This document shows positions 37,244 to 54,500 of a stretch of 64,000 nucleotides of DNA, piece after piece; within the stretch, counting starts at the first letter, position 1, and each line of letters starts with the position of its first letter. The notes under the pieces are model-generated. The model was not told the origin of the DNA, ran no database searches, and saw only the letters and a program-made list of their open reading frames with translations. The position numbers and the translations under genes are program-made. This DNA comes from Paramacrobiotus metropolitanus (Eukaryota > Tardigrada > Eutardigrada > Parachela > Macrobiotidae): assembly GCF_019649055.1 (NCBI RefSeq), contig NW_026570223.1:1550001-1614000 (forward strand). The letters are read 5' to 3'.

Positions 37244-38498
37244 CTACACTTCTAGGAAGTGCGTGAACCTGACAAGTGAAGCATGACAACCCGAGCTTTC
37301 GGTAACGGGCAGCAACTGAGCCCCGGGCATTATACGAGTAGCTACAGTGGGCCTGCCATTGGAATCCGTACCGACATTCGCACCATACGTTGTCACCTTT
37401 ACATGGATCGTGCAGGTTCTCGTCCTAACCGACATCTGCGTCAGTAACACAGAATGCTTGTTGATGTCGTAGAACGATCCGGTCATGGTGAACTCGTACG
37501 GATCGTGCAGGACGATGTATCTATGTGGGATGACACCGGGCAGTTGCCGCCGTTATCGCCGTCATCGACGGCCGGCCTCCGAGACTCAATAAGTCGTTCG
37601 TGTTGTGCACAAGCACACCGATTCCACCTCTGTGCGAGTGGCGGTGACCATGATCGTTTTGCAAGCGGGAGTTGTCGAGCACTTGCTCCTGGAAGTATCT
37701 GTATACGTGTGCTGACCTTTCCAGTATCTCGGGCCCGTATCCGGCACCACGACTGTCATCGTACGGAGGTGTCTCCAGTGTGTACTCGGAAACTTTCTGT
37801 CGGTTCCTCACCGCTCCGTAGGCATAATTATATGGCGGACCTCTGTGGCAGAGACTGGCATTGAAATTCAGTCCCGGTTGCACCTGGTAGTTAGCCCCAG
37901 CGTAAGCATGGTGAGACTCCACGGCGGCTGTTTCCTTTGATAAATCCTGCAAGGACTATCATACTTCACACATTTCTATATATTCATTTTAAAAAGGCCC
38001 AGCAAATGATAAACGGGCCAATAATGATATGATTAATTACAGGATATACAGATATAGATAGATATAGATATGTCGGTATGCGTACTCGTAAAGGAGGTGC
38101 TGTACAAGGTGTACATGCTGCTTTTTGCCTTTAATTTAGCTGAACGGGGATGATGTTATGAGATTTCTTCATTGATACTCTTGTATGAAAACCAACCCAC
38201 ATTAAATAATTTGCTCCACTGCTATCGCAGTAAATAAAAGTCGTATGTTTGCAAAACTATGAACATGTGTGTTCGGTACCGTGCTCGTTTGTTATACAGA
38301 ATAAATTATATATATCTAGCCGGCAGTTTTCCAATATAATACTGTTTGCTAGCAAAAATTACTGCCAGTATCCAAAATATTTTATGCATTTATTAGGCTT
38401 ATTAGATTTGTCCTGTGCAAGCAAGTTGCAATAATTACAATTACACTCACCGTCAACAGGATAACAAAGAAAATTACCAATAAAGACAAACTAATCAT
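37244..38498 (-). pseudogene. Decayed paralogue of the secreted Tyr/Thr-rich protein
   Basis: Exon 1 (38498-38451) is again exactly 16 codons of hydrophobic leader, MISLSLLVIFFVILLT, ending in GTGAGT. Exon 2 starts at 37946 and matches the intact copy (YQVQPGLNFNAS, NYAYGAVRNRQKVSEYTL, GAGYGP). At about 37733 an extra base puts YWKGQHTYTDTS into another frame, and that frame then meets TGA right after CTTRTTY. Further downstream the frame changes again to TRTCTIHVKVTTYGANVG and LLPVTES (37486-37244), matching the C-terminus of the intact gene. Several independent lesions, not only short-run deletions, argue for a real pseudogene. A spliced minor product cannot be excluded. Confidence 0.7.
38047..38074. 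repeat. GATATA microsatellite
   Basis: A short run of AGATATAG/GATATAGATA units lies in the single intron of the decayed secreted-protein copy. Confidence 0.6.
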
Positions 38499-40363
38499 TT
38501 TGTAAAATTGGTTTTTTGCTGCAAATAAATAATAAAACATGTTTCAGCACGTCTTAAATTTTCCTAATCTGATACGACATAATTATACGTATCTTCTTAG
38601 ATGGACTAATGGTTCAAATTATAATTTAGGCTCGGCAGCCGATGGTGTTCGAGAGGCTGAATTAGTGAGTAAAGTCATCAATTAGATTTCCAGTACGACT
38701 TGCAAGACTCTAATATTACTTTATTAGTATTTGTAGTTTCGTCTCACTGAAATACTCCTACAAAACTACGTCACACCTCAAATTCTACAAACACGCTCAC
38801 GAACGATGTCGATCGGATTATAGGAATACAGCATACAGATACTTTTATATACAAAAGCATGTGTGGTTTATTATGTGTTAAATCACTCGGAAGTTACATA
38901 CATTTTTCTAGTTACTTGCGATACGTAGTGGTGATGTAATAGTGACGATTTTGATCCAAGAAATTTCAAATATTCTTCAGCACAATTCGAAAATCAAGGA
39001 CAATCTGATAGCATTGCATGGGTGTAGAGTGTTTCCGTTCGTCATTACCACTGTATCCTAGATAGATTACATTCTACATTAAACGCATTTAAACTTTAAG
39101 TGAATTTGCAAGGTTGTGTCGTTGTGGTATTAAAGATGAAATCATACTGCCGTTGGTGACATTCGGCGTGCTCAGTTTTTGTGTCATGGTGCAGCAGAAC
39201 GAACTTATCTTCATTACTATCAACTATCAAATACGGAGGTCTAATGTCATTACAAAGTACATTCGCTAATGATAGTTCTTCATTCAGCGCTGTTATGATG
39301 TTGTACGGTAGCGCGTCGGTCACATTAATTATTTCTTGTATGCTAATTTTTTAAATGGTATAAAATTTTTGTAATATGGTACGAGAACAGATATTATATG
39401 AATATTCTTGTGCGATATCTGTAGGTCTGTCATACTGGAGCTTGTGGACGACAGCTTACTTCCGCCGAACACGTGTGGCAGTGAACGGCACATTGTGTAA
39501 TTATAAAAACCTCTCTAGACTCCAGTAGCCTTTTCATTTAGTTTACAGAGTGTAGTTCGGACTCCTTCGTTCTCTCTAGTCTTATTTCGGACTTTTAAAT
39601 AATCTAAAATAGAAATATAAACTGTGTACGTCTACTAGCGGTATTAGAATTTTCGTTAATACAGCTCCTGTTTTCCTCAAACGGACCTTATTTCCTCAAA
39701 TATGGAAGACCGTTGATTAATATTTCCGTAAAAAATGTTTTGAATTATAAATTTGCTTTAGAATTATGATGCGCGAAACTGTACTCGTAGCGAAGGACGG
39801 TGCGCATGCATCTCGACACATATTGCAAACAACTCAAAGATAAACCAGATAACCACACATTTTGATTATTATTTTCTCTCAATGTACATCACCGATATTA
39901 AAAAATAAAAGCCAAAGTTAACAACCATATTGAACAGATCCGAAAACCCACATTCAGATTACAACTGCTCAAATGACGTCCCAACCAATATTCTATTCTT
40001 TATGTACAAACCAAAAATACAAGCCCGCCCAGGTACAATATCACACAGAAAACAAGATTACTAGTCCAGTAGTAATACTTTGTTGAGATAGATTTCTTGC
40101 CCATATTCCACACCAAGCAACAGAAACACAACCGTAACATCTAACGCAACTACCCTCGCAATATTCCTCTGTAAAAATATTTTTCCCCTCCATTTTTTCC
40201 TCACTCTCATCCCATTTCCGTTTTATGCTGCGATTGGAGTGGCTAAGGCTGACGGCGTAAGAATGTCGTAAATGACATGACTAAAAATGATCGGGGAAAT
40301 GATTAATAAAAAAATTTCCCCCGTGCTGGAACAGTGCGAACGCGCCGGCTGGTTGATTTGGCT
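38499..40363. other. Intergenic spacer
   Basis: No gene is supported. A minus-strand frame of 75 codons at 39323-39096 has an ordinary amino-acid mix (PPYLIVDSNEDKFVLLHHD) but no recognised domain or splice context. The right end is the 3' flank of the LC3 gene. Confidence 0.45.
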
Positions 40364-45350
<4,987 letters not shown>

Positions 45351-48300
45351 TTATTCGTTAGACGGAGCCGTGGTTACAATGCGCGGCTTGCGGAATTTCA
45401 CCGGCGCACTGGCCATGAATTCGCGCAGCGTCGGAGTGGCGAATAGTCCGGTTGACCGGTCAACCACATCCGTGGCGCCGCTCCAGCATTCTTCCTGGAG
45501 ACGGATGTCTTCGCAGTAGCATAAGAAGATGGTATCAATCACCATCTGCAAAATATGTAATTTAAATTATTCGGCAATTTATAACGCCATTTTAATTTCA
45601 TTCACCAGTCAGATCGAAAAGCTGTTACAACTTATTATTATTTTCAAATTATGAGAAGAAACAACAGTTTACTACAGCGAAATTTCCTTTGGTTCAACTG
45701 CTTTCCTTAAAAAACGGGCGACAAAAAGCAGACCGATGATCCAAAAGTAAAAAAGTGCAAAAACGAAAGCACAATGGACAACAATAAAAATCAAATACCC
45801 ACAAAATTACAATTTCGCTTTTGCAAGGGATAAGTAGTAAATGTATTACAAAATCAGAACTGATGTCTTCCGTTGACTATTTAATATTTAAGATTTTTAT
45901 GAGCACCGTGCAGGAATTTATTGTGCCTCATCTGTGACCACTTTTGACAGCGTTCAGCAATAAAACTCACCTCATACAAGGAAAGAACCGAATGTGCAAT
46001 GAAGTATCCAAAAATGCAGCACAACAGAAGCGGTATGGCATACAAATGCAGCTGCGGGTCGTATTTCATACACACAATACCCAAAATAGCTAAAATGGCG
46101 GTAATGGCACACTTTCCTGTAAAGCGGAAAGAACCCATGTTAAATAAATATTTGAACAATTTATACTGGAGATCACAGGTTGAAAACCACATGATATACA
46201 CTGCTGGTGGCAACGTTCCTAGGGTACATCATCGCCGCTCACCCAGAAAAAGAACGAAATCGCCTACACAGTTCACCCCCATCATCGGTAAAGCGTTATC
46301 GTGCAACAATGACCGGGCCTCCGCTCCAGCTGGGAAGAAGTTAACCGTTCCCTGGACCGCTGCAAAATGTCAAATTTAATCATTAATCCCTACTGTCTTT
46401 AAGCAATTCATCACTCAGCGCTGCGCTAACAAAAGTGCCACCCCGCAACAAAAAAATACTGAGGATAAAAAATTGAGATGAAAGAGAATTTAAGCGGAAA
46501 AGTAACATTAACTACGCACATGAATCTAACGTTAGATAACTGGCAGTGTTGAAGGCTTCCTTATGATGAAGTCATTAACTGCACTACGACCGCGGCACCA
46601 ATACACACAGCTGCTCATACTTTCAAAAATAAAGTACGAGTATGTAAAATTTGTATTAAATACGAAACAGCTTGTGTTGCCTTCACAGTATTTACCGCAG
46701 TACGATAACTAATTACCTATGATGGCATATGCATTGTGATTCAACTGCCCAAGAAACCGATCGTAAATCCACCAGCATCCACCGCAGCAGCGGTACGTCG
46801 CATCAGAACAGGATCCATGTCTCCGACGCAAACTGAATAACAGTTTATAATTATGCCGCCTTGATCAACAAATCTGGCATTCAACACTCACATAACACTC
46901 AACAGGTAGCAACTAAGAACGCCGTTGACTTTTCTCTAAAAATACGTTTCTCGCAGAATAAAATGTGCGACAACAGTGTAATAATGTAAGCGGAACTGAG
47001 CGTAGAGTAGTGGCGTTCTTAATGATACTAGCCGCAATAACGTCAAGGAGATGCGACTATTTCAAAACTTTCATTAAGAGCAAACGTTAAAAAAAGGTGA
47101 AATTTTTCGTTTTTGTGCGTGCCAATCAAAGGCCAGCGGTTCCGAAAACAGAAAATTTCCCGGAGAAAAGATACGGACATGTTGAATTTCGTTGTTTATT
47201 TCAAGCGGGCGAAGGTGTACTTACAATCTTCGGCAATATTGCACAATCAAGCGTGGCACTTTGAAAATGGTAATCAGGAATGATCCAAGAGCAACCGAAC
47301 CGAGATGATACCAAATCAACTGGCTGATGGAGGATAACACCGGACTGGAACATTGCTTTTTATCCCTAAAACAGTTCAGCATTATAGCCATAATCCACTG
47401 CACAACCGTGTGCAACAAATTTTTCAGACTATAACCGCAAAAAAAAACTTTCCACTAATGTTCTTTTTGGTGAAAATTTTATATTTTTCAGACTTCTTAA
47501 AAACAATACAAGTCAACAAGAAAAAGGCCAATATTTACCTTTCAAAATACCACTTGGAAATAGCACCGGCTACAACCAGCTGCTGACAGGCCAGAATAAA
47601 TTCGCTAATCCAGATTAAGGCCAGCACGTAGAAAATCCACATAAAACGCATCGGCGTCTGCTGGTCATACTCGATCACCGTGAAGGACGTGTCGGGTATG
47701 GCCACCTTGGCCGACAAAAAGTCCACCGTAATCTGCTTGCGCACAAAACGCGGAATCTCTGTGAAAAAAAGTTATTCGTGAATCATGACAACGCTTTCAA
47801 ACGGATGGTGCCATAACGAAGACCATACCGGAAGTCGCCAAGCAAAGCATCACGCCGCACCATAACATCAGAAACGATCCCAGAATAAGAAACGTCCACA
47901 CTGGCTGCAGCAGCAGAGACGGTATCCCGCGAATGCACACCGTGGCCTCCTCGTACATGCGGGTTACATAATCGATCTTCAGCCGAATACAGATCGGCAT
48001 AAGAAACAAGATCACCTGAAAATAGCAGATATGAAACAATTCCACGCGCTCGTGCATATCTGTCCCAATGTTTTTCAAAATATTACACGAATTATGTTAC
48101 AATTTTTCCGAAACCACAATCCAAGAAACCAGCTTATATAATACGTATGGAATTTGCTACGGATGGGAAAAATGAATCAATCTATAATCCCATACGTACT
48201 GTAAGGGCAGTCGCCAGAATAGCAAACGTCAAGAGGATAATCTCGTTTTTGCTTTCCTCCTCCAGAATGTCGTACTGACCAAAATACAGCCGAGAATCTA

Positions 48301-51045
48301 GAGACTGTTTTAAACTGCTCCATGCCCACCACAACAAAGCCGTCGCCACTGCAAGAATCAGAAATAAACAGCACAAACGGAGTACGGCGAAACGGACCGA
48401 AATGTTAAAATATAAGCCAGATACTGAAAAATTCCGAAGCTGAACGAACAGACTACAACGCAGCAATTTTAAAAAGCCAATAAGATGCTAGTCCTGTTGT
48501 CTGCTAAAAATCAAATTACGCAGTTTACACAAATCAGCGATTAATCAAAAGTCACTAGAACGGATTGTAGCCGGACGTGAAGACGGTAAAGCGATGATAC
48601 GAGTAATCAGCTCATGTCATACACTGTACTACACCTGTGCTACATCTCCCGCAAACAGTATACCGATATGCAATACAAGTACAGCAAAAAAGCAGTGCAA
48701 AAAAACCAGGAAACAATTTACCGCTAGAAACGCGCAAGAATTTAAAACGAAAAAAAATAAATAAATAATTTTATTCCAAGTTTCGCTGAATTTTTTCATT
48801 TTCTTTTGACAAAGAGATAATAATTAGAGTAAACATTTCCAAACATAAAGAAAAGTATATAAATATCGTAACTGTGGCTTACCCACGCTGCCCAAGCTGA
48901 CCAGGATCAATATGACGTAAATAATCGCAGCTGTCCAGTAGTATAAAACCAGCAAAAGTACTCCCGATAGCACTGTAAACAACATAACTATTACGTACTT
49001 GCATGCATACACCGATTACCATTATCACACTTCAGTTCCTACCGTACCGGCACATTCACGTACTTAATGAATGCCGGACGAATTAACAGTGGACTCAAAA
49101 TAGCAGTCAATATTTTAATATTTGCTTATCTATAGAAAAACCAATTTTCACGGATACGAAACCACCCATGCTGATGCATACCGTGAGCCGGTGTGAAAAG
49201 AGGTTAGTCAAATACACCGGACAAAAAATCAACGGAACTGATTATTTACCTAGGGCAGCGAAGGATAATCCAATGACTTCACGGTAGCTGGCATACAAGT
49301 CGGCCAGAATTTGCGAGAAGAAATCGAAGCTGTTCAGGTAGGCGTAGAAATCGTACACCACATGCACGTCGGATGTTGACAAACTGGCCTTGTCGGGAAC
49401 GCAGCGTCGTAACACGGGAAAGCTAATACAGAATGCATCAAACGTTATTCGATCAGTGCACAATTTTCATGCTAAAAAATTATTTTTTTTTATCGATTAC
49501 GATTCTACTGCACCCAACACAACAAGTAATCCCATGCAAAAATTCGATAAAGTCAGCTATTGTGGCCAATTTATGCCTTTTATCATGACATATTTGAAGA
49601 ACCTTGCAATCTAATAATTCAACAAACTAAAAGAATGATATGTATTAAAATTGTGAATAAAATTAGAGCTGTTAGACAAATATTACTGCGGTTTTCTTGT
49701 GAAGTTGTTAATCAAGCGAAAATCAAGTAATGCAGAAAAGAATTAACTAAAAAATTTGTAAAATCTCAAAAATGCATTTTTTTACAAATTCAAATATAAA
49801 AACAAATCCAGATGTACGAAGTGCTTTTATTTCCCGATACCTCGGTTGAACCGGTAATCTGGGACAGTTCCCATATCCCTCGCGCCACTGGGCGATTTTT
49901 ACGAGGCATCCATTCACCCCGTAATTCGCAAGGATCTCCACCGCGGTGGCATCGCGCCGTAGCGCCGCACATTCGTCGCTATTCAGAAGGACGGTATCGC
50001 TCTTCCCATATTCGGCTATGGAGATATCATAACGACATAGCGCGACGCCTTCACGTCGCCCATAATTCTCTAGATCTTTCAGTGTGGAGAGAGGGCGATC
50101 GGGACAGCGGCTAACACAAATCTTCAACGAATCCCGTGGATTGTTGATATCGAAGGAGAAGACGTACCTAAGAGCGGCAGTGAGATAATATAAGGAAAAT
50201 AAAATATAATAACGGTCAGTGAAAAAATCCATCAAATCTCAGAAATGCTTCTTCTGAATGCGGTCTACAATTATAATTAATTTAGGCATTACGCACTCAG
50301 ATTGAAATAGAGAACCCTGTTAAAGCCATTAAACTGCGTTAGACTATACCATAATTGAAATAATACAAACTATAACTGAAACTGATGTGCAATTTGAAAC
50401 TCACGGTTTGTCCCGTAAATCCAATCCCGTCAACGTGCGATTATCAATGCGATCATTAAAAATTCCGCAAACATTCCCGAATGAATCGTGTCCATAGAGC
50501 AGTCGAAACGGCGATCCGAACACTGCTGCAAGAATCCCTCCGACAATCTGCAGTCACATAGGCAAAATTCAAAAAGCCATAAAACTGATAAAAGCAGAAA
50601 GATTCTGTGGCATCACCACAGGATATTTGATAATACTTGAAAGTTATTTCCATTTCGCAACGATACAAAGCGGAGTATCCTCATGTTTTAATTCCCATAA
50701 TTAGCATAATACTCGTATTTTATCCTAAGACAAATTCTAGATCTGCCTAGTACTGTAATCTGCGCTCATCCAAGGAGAAAGCAATATGAAATAAGGAGAA
50801 GAATTTAGAAAAGCTTTAAAGTCAAATATTTTTATCCAGGAGCAGCACAGATCCCAACTGCAAGAATTTGTGCAACTTCTCCACTTTAAAGTTATGATAC
50901 GTACCAGAAAAATGACGAAAATCAAGAATACGAACAAGCACGGAAGATCCGTGCAGCGTCGTGGTCGGCTCTTCAGATCATGATAACAAACAGGTCCGTC
51001 CAACTCCTCTTCCGAACCAGCTACTCCACTAACCATTTTCTCCAA
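45351..51045 (-). CDS. Choline-transporter-like protein (SLC44A/CTL family)
   Basis: About 13 exons. The first (51045-50907) has the cytoplasmic N-terminus RRCTDLPCLFVFLIFVIFL with TM1. The next codes GSPFRLLYGHDSFGNVCG, the CTL signature. Later exons give PVLRRCVPDKAS (49430-49252) and several TM helices (LSGVLLLVLYYWTAAIIY; RLCCLFLILAVATALLWW). Exon 47762-47541 holds FILACQQLVVAGAISKWYF, and the next has SQLIWYHLGSVALGSFLI. Then come CCGGCWWIYDRFLGQLN, VNCVGDFVLFLGE and the last exon (MVIDTIFLCYCEDIRLQEEC). These are the conserved C-terminal DUF580 elements in order. It is expected to be a plasma or mitochondrial membrane choline transporter with about 10 TM helices and a large glycosylated first loop. 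It is head-to-head with TMF1. Confidence 0.93.
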
Positions 51046-51516
51046 AAGTCAAGGTATAAATCATGTAAACTTTTGTATACAGACTCTAAAACTGATTCAG
51101 AAAATATATCTTTTACAATTGTACCACATCAAGTGTAAACCACAACACGGATTATCGCAAACGATAACGCCGCTTCTTTCCTTTTGAGCCAAAGATTATA
51201 TCAGCGGAATGATTTCACCGTCTAGTCGCACGTCGCAACCGCACGGAGACGACGTCAAGAATCAAGTCATGCGAGAGCAGACTTGCTCTCGTCATGCCGC
51301 TACTCCAAGACCGAGTCACTGCGGCAGACAGCACTCTCTGTGGCCTGTGCAGCGTGTCAAAAAAAAAACTTCAGCAGCTGAAGTTTAGCTGTGCTATGGT
51401 GCTATACCCGATTTTTTGTACTGTTTCCCACATTTCTATCTTTTCATCTATTATTATCCATAATCCATATTTATCTATTTATCATTTTTATGCCCTACAT
51501 CGCGAATCGTGCATAA
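51046..51516. promoter_or_regulatory. Divergent promoter between SLC44A-like and TMF1 genes
   Basis: The two start codons are about 470 bp apart on opposite strands, so the region must serve both. It holds a near-perfect inverted repeat, TGCGAGAGCA...TGCTCTCGTCA (about 51269-51296), about 220 bp ahead of the TMF1 ATG. A GC-rich stretch (51225-51260) is also present. A bidirectional promoter is likely. Confidence 0.55.
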
Positions 51517-54500
51517 ATGAGTTGGTTCGGGACAACAAACTGGGAAACAATCGGCGGATCTATTGCCAAGACGGCCAAGAGCGCGCTGAAACAAGCCCAG
51601 AAAAACATCGATAAAGTCCTCGAAATTCCTGAAGTCCATGTGGAAGCGACGGATAACACTCCGAAAGCGGAGAATGGAACAGTTTCTAGCAGATCTGCAA
51701 CCCCCACTTCTAGCGTCAAGGGTAATAATCAAACTAGTTCCAAAAATAAAAATACTGCCTCCATCATTGTTGCTTACGGAATTTTTGCGGTCCACTCTCT
51801 GTGGTGTTGTACTACGCTTCCGTACTGTGCTACCGATACGCACTGAATGCGCCGTGTTTATTTTCGACTTTTCCTCATTTTCGATTTTCTTTGCAGAGGA
51901 AACAGATGGATTCTTTTCCATGTTTGGCGTTAACAGCCTCAGCACTGTCACGAAAAGCTCATCGAAATCCTCCCTAAACGATGACACTCCCCGATCCCTC
52001 CAAGAGCCCTCGCTGAGTCGGCGCGCCAGCACCAGCTCATTATCACGACTACGTTCCGTCGACACTTGGTCCACATCGGAACTGCACGCTGTCAGCGATG
52101 TCACACATCCGCCCGATCACTCTGTGGAGATTCTAACTTCCCCTCCCGATAACATCCTGGATAATCTGGTTTCCGTGGACTATCTATCCGTTGAACCGGT
52201 GTCCCATCATCCTCCGGAGAAGGACGCGCTGGAAGAAGCGTTGAGTGAGGATAGTGATAGTATGATGCCTGTGAATATCTCGCAAGGGAGATTGGAGATC
52301 TTATTTCATGATGAGGAGCCCGCGGAAGAGGTGGACGTGGTGGAGACGGCGTCGGACGCTCTCGTAAACATTCCCCTCGATTTGTATGATGCTTCAGCAG
52401 CCAGCGAAGAAATTCCGTTACAGCAAACCCACGCTCTCCTATCGGAGAACAGTTTGCGGGAAGATCGCAGTCTGCTGGACGTTAGCTCGGAAAATCTGTT
52501 TGATAATGCATTTTCGAACGGGTCGCAGTCTGTGGATGTGCCTGATGGTGTGTGGACCGATGTGATATCCGATTCCGCACCGTTTGATGGGAGATCGGTG
52601 AATTTGAATGATTCTAATCCAGTGCAAGATGTACAGGCTCAGACAACAGTTGATTCTAATGCAGTACAAGATGTACAGCCTCAGACTACAGTTGTAAAAC
52701 AAGATATAGTTGAAACTGACAGTTTGGAAGAGCCTCCGAAATTGGACCCGCTTATACAAAAGGAGGAAGAACCAGTGGAAAATACACGGACGGATGAGAG
52801 AGAGCAAACTGAAACTGATTTTGCGGAGAGTAATTCGAATTTTGTGAAATCGGAGTCTGTTACCGTTGTAAGAAACGACGAAACGGGAAGTGTTGAAGAG
52901 GATAAATCTACTGAACGGGAAATTGATCTACAATTCAACACAAATATTGCTGCTACAAATGATGACGCTTCCAGAACGGTGGGTTTTCCGAACATTATGT
53001 GTTAGTGAAAATTATTTTGAATTGCGCATTAATATTATTTCCGGTCATTATCGTTATTCTCGCTTTTTGTGCATTCCTTAAGATCTGGTTTTGGCGTTTT
53101 TAGGCCTCTCGCTTTGATCTGCAACGATTGTGTCTAATCGATGCTTTTGAATTTGACAGGAGCTGGAATCGTTGCAGAGAATTATTGTCGCTCGTGAGCA
53201 GAAAATTGCCGACTTGAATTCTGAGAGCGTGAAAATCAAGGAGGAAAATGATAACTTGAAAAGGTTGGATATTGCTTATACTTCTTGTTAGTATTTTGCT
53301 TTTTATTACGACACTGCTTAGCGGTTAGTTGGGAATCCGGGAATAGATGTAAGTCTATAATAATTTGCAGTGAAATCGCCCTTTTGAAAGAGTCGGCTTT
53401 GGAAATCGATAGGAACAGAAATGAAATGGCAGATCACTTTGCTCAACTGGAACGGAAACTCCAAGCAGTGAATGATGAGAAAAAATCCCTTTCTGAGCAG
53501 CTGAAGTTAACTAAGAATGAACTATCAAACAGGTAAAAATGCGCAATTTGTGTTAATGTTAATGTAAAATATCGTAGTGTATCGTAAACAATTGAGGTCC
53601 ATGAGTATTCTTACAAATCTACACTGTAATTTTGGGACGAATGCACTTTGGTTTGAATTTTCGTTTTCAGTATAACTTTTTGGCTATGACTTTTGTGGAA
53701 ATACTGTTGTTAAATGGTAGGATACGCATTTGATCTGTATCATAATCATGATTGCTTTCAGGGATCGTATGAAGAACACCACAGAAAACATTTCCGGTGG
53801 TCAGCTTAAAGACGTTTTGCGGCAAGTTGAGGAGAAAGACGTCCAGATTAAAGAATTACTAGAAGAGGGCGAAAAATTGTCGAAGCAGCAGTTTCAAAGC
53901 AGCAATCACATTAAAAAACTCCGCGCACGCCAAACTGAACTGGAAGCCGAAAACGCCAAGCTCAAGTACGTCGATACGCTTTTACATAATCGCTTTGCCT
54001 GGAGAGAAAATTTAAAGTTTCGAAAATATCTGAAAACGAAATTTGCGGGGTGGTTTAGCGTGGCACGATTGATAAGACAAGAGATATAACAATGTAATAA
54101 TTTTACCCAAATTCGTTAGATCATTTGCAATTTTTTTGAAATGCAGATATATTTTCATTTTAGGAACGATTTAGATGACAGGACTAACGAAATCACTGCA
54201 CTAAAATCGACATTATCTCTGTCGGAAGATTTGGAACAAAAGAATGCTGTGGCGAATCAACAGTCAGCAGCTGCCATGGACCGATTGGAGAAGGATTTAT
54301 TGGCGACAAGAAATCTCAACGAAGAATCCAAGTCCAAAGTGGCATCGCTACAAAGTGCTCTTGATGTAGCGTATAAAGAACTGGCTGAATTACACCGACA
54401 ACGAGCAACTCATGATGGACAGCTGCATGAAACGCTGTTGTCTGCGGAAATTGCCGCCAAGGAGGTAAAGGAATAATTGTCCCTATCGTGTCGTGCTGAA

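Noticed and set aside
51475-52104. A 209-codon minus-strand ORF
   Set aside because: It is antisense to TMF1 exons 1-2 and its intron; Ser-codon-rich low-complexity sequence opens the opposite strand.
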